A stretch of DNA of 64,000 nucleotides from JAGNHN01 sp964590645 (lineage in GTDB: Bacteria > Bacteroidota > Bacteroidia > Bacteroidales > JAGNHN01): contig CAZPYJ010000013.1 in assembly GCA_964590645.1 (NCBI GenBank), forward strand, positions 1 to 64,000. The letters are read 5' to 3'. Shown here one piece after another: positions 59,353 to 64,000 of this stretch. Numbering within the stretch: position 1 is the stretch's first letter; every line of letters starts with the position of its first letter. A program made the translations under genes and the position numbers. The notes under the pieces were generated by a model. It saw nothing but the letters and a program-made list of their open reading frames with translations. It made no database searches and was not told the origin of the DNA.

Positions 59353-62217
59353 ATGATCACCAACAATTTTATCAGCAGGCACAATGGACCGCGCAACCAC
59401 CAGGTGCAGGAAATGCTGGACAGGATTGGCGCTCCTTCTATGGATACCCTTATCAACCAGACTATTCCGGTTAACATTCGGCGTTACAAGGATCTCGACA
59501 TCGGTCCGGGGATGAACGAATACGAACTCATACACCACTTGAAGGGTATCGCCTCAAAGAACAGGATATACAAAACTTTCATCGGGATGGGCTATTATGA
59601 TACCATCCTTCCGGGTGTCATCCAGCGCAATGTGTTGGAAAATCCGGGTTGGTATACTGCCTATACTCCTTATCAGGCTGAGATCAGCCAGGGTCGCCTG
59701 GAGGCCTTGCTCAATTTCCAGACAATGGTGTCTGAGCTGACCGCCCTGCCGATGGCCAATGCCTCTCTGTTGGACGAAGGCACGGCCGCTGCTGAAGCAA
59801 TGGTGATGTTTTTCAGGGCAAGGTCCAGGGCTGCCGTGAAAGCCGGAGCGAACCGTTTTATCGTGTCAAAAAACACCTTTCCGCAAACCATCGATATTCT
59901 GGAAACCCGCGCCCTGCCTTTGGGCATTGATCTGGTTGTGGAAGACCCTGAGAACCTGCACATTGACGAGCAAGTCTTTGGCATCCTGATCCAGTTTCCG
60001 GATCAGTTTGGGAAGGTTTATGACCGCCGGAACATCGTGGAACAAGCCAAAGAAAAGGGTGCCTTTGTAGCAGTGGCAGCCGATCTGCTCAGCCTCACCC
60101 TCCTCAGTCCACCGGGCGAATGGGGTGCCGATGTCGTGCTTGGATCATCACAACGTTTTGGCATCCCGATGGGATTTGGCGGACCGCACGCCGCCTTTTT
60201 TGCTGCCAAAGAAGACTTTAAGCGCCATCTGCCCGGCCGCATCATCGGGATCTCCGTGGATCGTAAAGGCAATCCTGCACTCAGGATGGCCCTGCAAACC
60301 CGCGAGCAGCATATCAAAAGGGAAAGAGCCACTTCCAATATCTGCACTGCCCAGGCCCTACTGGCCTCTATGGCCGGGATGTACGCCGTCTATCACGGTC
60401 CCGAAGGCCTCAAAGAAATCGCCCGGCATATCCATATCCTCGCTTCCGTCCTGCGCCAGGAAGCCCTTAAGTTCGGGATTCAGGAAGAAAATGTGCATTT
60501 CTTCGATACCCTGAAATTCCGTTTCCCTTCTGCGGAAATGGTGGAAAAGATGAAGGAAGGCGCCTTGAAGAAAGAGATGAACTTCCGATACATCGATGCG
60601 AAAACCATCGGGATCAGTATCGATGAGACCACCACACTGGAGCATATCAATGCCATCCTGGAGTTGATGGCTATGGCCACAGACACCCCCTTTTCAAGTT
60701 TTATCTGCGATCCGGAAATATGCGGAAAACTGAATTGCATTCCTGATGGCCTGCAGCGCCAGTCGGAATACCTGCAACAGGATGTCTTCAATACTTATCA
60801 CAGCGAAACGGAAATGATGCGCTACCTGAAGTTGTTGGAGAACCGCGACCTGGCGCTGAACCGTTCGATGATCCCTTTGGGGAGCTGTACAATGAAACTG
60901 AATGCAGCCGTAGAGCTGTTTGCCCTGAGCTGGCCCGAGTTTGGCAGCATCCATCCTTTTGTACCGGCAGATCAGGCAGAAGGCTATCATCAGCTGATCG
61001 AAGGACTCGAGAGAGACCTTTGTGAAATCACCGATTTTGCAGCAATCAGCTTTCAGCCTAATTCCGGTGCCGCCGGAGAATACACCGGACTGATGGTGAT
61101 CAGAGAATTCCACCGCAGTCGTGGCAACGGACACCGCAACATCTGCCTTATCCCCTCCTCGGCCCACGGCACCAATCCGGCCAGTGCAGTGATGGCCGGG
61201 ATGGAAGTGATCATCGTGAAATGCGATGAAGCCGGCAATATTGATGTGGACGACCTGCGCGAGAAAACGGAAGTCCACAAAGACAATCTGGCAGCCCTGA
61301 TGGTAACCTATCCCTCTACACACGGAGTGTTTGAAGAAGAGATCTGTGAGATAATGGACATTATTCATCAGGCAGGTGGACAGGTGTATATGGACGGGGC
61401 CAATATGAATGCCCAGGTAGGTTTAACCAGTCCGGGACTCATCGGTGCCGATGTGTGTCATCTCAATCTTCATAAAACTTTTGCCATCCCTCACGGGGGT
61501 GGCGGGCCGGGAGTAGGGCCAATTGGCGTGGCCAGGCATCTGGTTCCTTTCCTGCCATCCCATCCGGTTGTGACCACTGGCGGAGAGCAGGGGATCAAAG
61601 CCATTGCTGCGGCTCCTTTTGGCAGTGCTTTCATCCTGACCATCTCCTATGCCTACATCAAACTGCTGGGGGGAGAAGGACTCACAGAGGCCACGAAGAT
61701 GGCTATACTCAATGCCAATTATCTGAAGAAAAAACTCGAAGGGCATTACGAAATCCTGTACACAGGAAAAAATGGATTCAATGCCCACGAAATGATCATC
61801 GATTGCAATATGTTTCATCGAACAGCCGGAGTGGATGTGATCGATATTGCCAAACGACTGATGGATTATGGCTTCCACGCCCCAACGGTGGCCTTTCCGG
61901 TACCTGGCACCCTGATGGTGGAACCCACCGAGAGCGAACCCCTTTCAGAACTGGACAGGTTCTGTGAGGCAATGATCTCCATCCGTCAGGAAATCAGGCA
62001 AATGGAGGCTGGCAAAGCTGACCGGGAGAATAACCTGCTGAAGAATGCCCCCCATACGGTTTGTATGATCAGCGATGATAAGTGGAACTTTCCATACAGC
62101 CGTGAAGAGGCTGCTTTCCCGCTCAGCTGCAGCAAGGGCGATAAATACTGGACTCCGGTCACCCGCATCGATGATGCCTATGGTGACCGTAACCTGATGT
62201 GCTGTATCCAGGAATAG
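59353..62217 (+). CDS. gcvP: Glycine dehydrogenase (decarboxylating), P protein of glycine cleavage
   Basis: A 954-residue PLP enzyme that decarboxylates glycine and passes the aminomethyl group to the H protein. It is the one-chain form: N-terminal half with FIGMGYYDTILPGVIQRN and YTAYTPYQAEISQGRLE, C-terminal half with GSCTMKLNAAVE, HGTNPASAVMAG, MDGANMNAQVGLTSPG, and HLNLHKTFAIPHGGGGPG with the PLP lysine K708. The end (DDAYGDRNLMCC) is complete. The T, H and L partner genes are elsewhere, except lpd (47652), which could serve as L. Confidence 0.97.
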   Translation: MITNNFISRHNGPRNHQVQEMLDRIGAPSMDTLINQTIPVNIRRYKDLDIGPGMNEYELIHHLKGIASKNRIYKTFIGMGYYDTILPGVIQRNVLENPGWYTAYTPYQAEISQGRLEALLNFQTMVSELTALPMANASLLDEGTAAAEAMVMFFRARSRAAVKAGANRFIVSKNTFPQTIDILETRALPLGIDLVVEDPENLHIDEQVFGILIQFPDQFGKVYDRRNIVEQAKEKGAFVAVAADLLSLTLLSPPGEWGADVVLGSSQRFGIPMGFGGPHAAFFAAKEDFKRHLPGRIIGISVDRKGNPALRMALQTREQHIKRERATSNICTAQALLASMAGMYAVYHGPEGLKEIARHIHILASVLRQEALKFGIQEENVHFFDTLKFRFPSAEMVEKMKEGALKKEMNFRYIDAKTIGISIDETTTLEHINAILELMAMATDTPFSSFICDPEICGKLNCIPDGLQRQSEYLQQDVFNTYHSETEMMRYLKLLENRDLALNRSMIPLGSCTMKLNAAVELFALSWPEFGSIHPFVPADQAEGYHQLIEGLERDLCEITDFAAISFQPNSGAAGEYTGLMVIREFHRSRGNGHRNICLIPSSAHGTNPASAVMAGMEVIIVKCDEAGNIDVDDLREKTEVHKDNLAALMVTYPSTHGVFEEEICEIMDIIHQAGGQVYMDGANMNAQVGLTSPGLIGADVCHLNLHKTFAIPHGGGGPGVGPIGVARHLVPFLPSHPVVTTGGEQGIKAIAAAPFGSAFILTISYAYIKLLGGEGLTEATKMAILNANYLKKKLEGHYEILYTGKNGFNAHEMIIDCNMFHRTAGVDVIDIAKRLMDYGFHAPTVAFPVPGTLMVEPTESEPLSELDRFCEAMISIRQEIRQMEAGKADRENNLLKNAPHTVCMISDDKWNFPYSREEAAFPLSCSKGDKYWTPVTRIDDAYGDRNLMCCIQE

Positions 62218-62262
62218 CGAAGATAATGCGGTAAGACGGATGTACTCCGATTTGCCCGAATG

Positions 62263-63105
62263 CTACGACTGTGTGGAAAAGATCAGGACATCCTGAAAAT
62301 CCACGCAGTCTTCTTTTTTCCTCCCCGACCAGTAGCCATAATGGATGCTTTCAAGCTTCAGTCCCTGATTATGGATGCTTTGAAGCAGCGGCTTTTCACG
62401 ATAGGCCACATTGGCTTCCTTTACTTTAGGATCCATCAGCAGATAATCCCCCTTGTCGTGGACAAACTTCAAACCCTCAAAGGCATCCATCCTTTGCTTC
62501 GTTTCTTCATTCATAACAAAAAAGGTAGACAGACATCTTCCGCCCGGTTTCAGCACACGGGCGATCTCTCCCAGGTAATTTTCCACATCCTCAGGAAGCA
62601 TATGGGTAAAAACCGAAAACAGAAAGACAACATCAAACTGCCCTGACTCATAAGGAAAAGCGAAGTGGCTGGCCTTGTTACGGGTTTGAAGGTTGTACAG
62701 GTCATTTCTCAAATGGATATGCCTGAATTGAAAGCGCGGGTGGGCTGAGGATATTTTTTTTTTGCACCATTGGATGGCTGAACGGACAATATCAAAGCCT
62801 TCATAGGAGCCTTCGTCGTTCAGGTAGCCAGTCAGAGGGACAGCCAAACGCCCGATACCGCATCCTATATCCAATACCCTGTGGTAGGGCTTCAATCCGG
62901 CATAATCGATTAATTGTTGCATCAGTCGTTCTCCCTGCTGCCGAAAATCACCATAGCCGATAAAAACCCTTCCCCTGGGTGGAATCATCGGATCACGGCG
63001 TCCGCTCAGGGTATCCCGCAGATCGGCCGGATAATAATACACCCTTCTTGCCCATCGCCTTAGCTGAGGTCCCATCAAATAATAAAGCTTGCGTTTGTCT
63101 ATCAT
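62263..63105 (-). CDS. Class I SAM-dependent methyltransferase
   Basis: 280 residues from the ATG at 63103-63105 (MIDKRKLYYLMGPQLRR). The methyltransferase fold is seen as VLDIGCGIGRLAVPL (motif I), YEGFDIVRSAIQWC, FDVVFLFSVFTHMLPEDVENYL (motifs IV-V) and IARVLKPGGRCLSTFF. The substrate is unknown; small molecules or glycans are usual for this group. A frame from 63267 would run through the divergent gene and has no family support. It is divergent from the gene at 63255, sharing about 150 bases of regulatory space. Confidence 0.88.
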   Translation of the reverse strand: MIDKRKLYYLMGPQLRRWARRVYYYPADLRDTLSGRRDPMIPPRGRVFIGYGDFRQQGERLMQQLIDYAGLKPYHRVLDIGCGIGRLAVPLTGYLNDEGSYEGFDIVRSAIQWCKKKISSAHPRFQFRHIHLRNDLYNLQTRNKASHFAFPYESGQFDVVFLFSVFTHMLPEDVENYLGEIARVLKPGGRCLSTFFVMNEETKQRMDAFEGLKFVHDKGDYLLMDPKVKEANVAYREKPLLQSIHNQGLKLESIHYGYWSGRKKEDCVDFQDVLIFSTQS

Positions 63106-63182
63106 TGCAAGGGATATAAAAACCGGCTGCAAGATACGGCAGCTTAAGGAGATCCGGCAGCAGAATAAAATGAAAAGCAAAT

Positions 63183-63214
63183 TTTGCAAAATCCCCTCAA
63201 CTTGCTTATTATTG
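63183..63214 (+). promoter_or_regulatory. Promoter of the right-edge secreted protein
   Basis: TTTG at 63183-63186, 20 bases, then TATTATTG at 63207-63214 (seven of eight matches); 40 bases to the ATG at 63255. Confidence 0.5.
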
Positions 63215-63254
63215 CTTTTCCAAAGCCTGAACCAACCAAAACCTGCATACCTCA

Positions 63255-64000
63255 ATGAAAAAGACAAGCCTGCTCATCCTTTTGCTGGGGATCGTGATTA
63301 CCCTTCCTGCCCAGCAAATGCTCAAGCACGAAAAACGCCGCTACACAGCACCCGATGGAAAGCTCTACATTAACAAAGAGCTGCCTGTGTATCTCTTCTT
63401 ATCCGTAACACCGGATATAAAGGATGGGATTAAGCTGGAAAGTGAGGCCACAAATGCGTACGCCAATCCATTCTATCTGGATACAGAAGGACTGAATACC
63501 ATAAGAACACCTTCTGCTGTAGATCCGGAAACCCGTCAGAATGTGGTACCGGTGAGGGATATCATATTTGAAGTATATGCCGATGGGATTGCCCCATCCA
63601 CCTCTTCTTCTTTCACCGGAGCTCCGCGCTACACATCCGGCAATACTATCTATTACGGAAAAAACCTCACAGTGAGTCTGACAAGTAAAGATGCGGTCTC
63701 AGGGGTGGAGCAGACCTATTATTCCATCAATAAAGAAGCTTACCAGAAATACAATGCTTCACTGAGTATGAACAAGGAAGGGCAGCAGTTCCTGCAGTAT
63801 TATGCCGCCGACTTCACCGGTAATGCCGAGAATCCCAATGTAAGAGAATTCGTGGTGGATCTAAGTGCACCAAAAACCACTTATGCCACCACTTCCCCGA
63901 AAAAACAGGATATTCTTTCGCCCAAAGCCACAATCTCCCTTTCCTCTACTGATAATCTTGCCGGGGTAAGAAATACCAATTATGCCTTCGACGATGGCAC
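63255..64000 (+). CDS. Secreted protein with Ig-like/OmpL47-type repeats, partial
   Basis: The frame starts with ATG at 63255 and is open to the window edge (248 full codons). The signal peptide is MKKTSLLILLLGIVITLPAQ. Mature sequence includes YTAPDGKLYINKELPVYLFL and then repeats of the type KDAVSGVEQTYYSINKEAYQKY, AADFTGNAENPNVREFVVDL and SSTDNLAGVRNTNYAFDDG, the OmpL47-like or chitobiase-C-like beta-sandwich pattern in which an animated-sounding D-x-x-SGV motif opens each unit. No catalytic domain is seen so far; the C-terminus is missing, so a sorting domain cannot be checked. Confidence 0.85.
   Translation, partial: MKKTSLLILLLGIVITLPAQQMLKHEKRRYTAPDGKLYINKELPVYLFLSVTPDIKDGIKLESEATNAYANPFYLDTEGLNTIRTPSAVDPETRQNVVPVRDIIFEVYADGIAPSTSSSFTGAPRYTSGNTIYYGKNLTVSLTSKDAVSGVEQTYYSINKEAYQKYNASLSMNKEGQQFLQYYAADFTGNAENPNVREFVVDLSAPKTTYATTSPKKQDILSPKATISLSSTDNLAGVRNTNYAFDDG

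Overview
The window is chromosomal core DNA of a Bacteroidota bacterium. Evidence is the gene content (PorE-like type IX secretion protein, secreted proteins with C-terminal type A sorting domains, fused SecDF, DUF2851, DUF2520-KdsC-UbiA-Maf block, membrane pyrophosphatases) and at least ten exact copies of the Bacteroidota -7 promoter box TAnnTTTG placed just upstream of start codons, with no consistent Shine-Dalgarno sequences. The base composition is near 50% GC. A Saprospiria-like affiliation is possible but is only a guess. I see no rRNA, tRNA, CRISPR, insertion sequence, prophage or recognisable defence system.

Layout. 1-5116 (minus): two large secreted surface proteins, one cut by the window edge; the second has its signal peptide interrupted by a G9 tract. 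5117-5783: repeat-rich spacer. 5784-9264 (minus): nucleotide operon DUF151/BFN - nupC - thyA - folA. 9460-14416 (plus): two different membrane pyrophosphatases in tandem. 14506-20074 (plus): surE, small membrane protein, lpxB, SpoIID-like protein, comEC. 20090-22502 (minus): a coiled-coil protein, zapA, a probable 6S RNA, then rny. 22630-23901: DUF2851 protein. 23896-24372: second repeat spacer. 24373-26882 (minus): a small RuvC-like protein and htpG. 26978-27997: ilvE with a terminator. 28284-31471 (minus): purM - prfA - pyrF. 31538-34320: PorE-like protein and tatA. 34390-37545: secDF. 37790-40063: an FG-GAP/VCBS protein with a type IX sorting signal. 40185-47652 (minus): an outer-membrane barrel protein, then lpd - rfbC - lytic transglycosylase - uvrA - LOG in one close-packed series. 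47858-49060: Cys/Met-type PLP enzyme. 49096-50734: two divergent lipoproteins. 50927-53826 (minus): a conserved Bacteroidota protein usually called asparagine synthetase B, and dnaB. 53980-59259 (plus): ccmF, DUF2520 protein, kdsC-like, ubiA-like, maf. 59353-62217: gcvP. 62263-64000: a methyltransferase and a divergent secreted protein cut by the right edge.

Most genes are housekeeping: nucleotide supply, lipid A and KDO, peptidoglycan, secretion (Sec, Tat, type IX), cytochrome c maturation, DNA repair and replication. The points most worth a second look are: the homopolymer that breaks the natural start of the 1354-residue surface protein; a retropepsin-like domain with a lost DTG motif fused to the end of a PorE-like protein; a composite tandem-repeat element found in two copies, each starting exactly at the stop codon of a gene; a tandem pair of K+-dependent-type and divergent K+-independent-type pyrophosphatases; an outer-membrane protein whose signal peptide has no normal start codon; and a stand-alone RuvC-like protein next to htpG.
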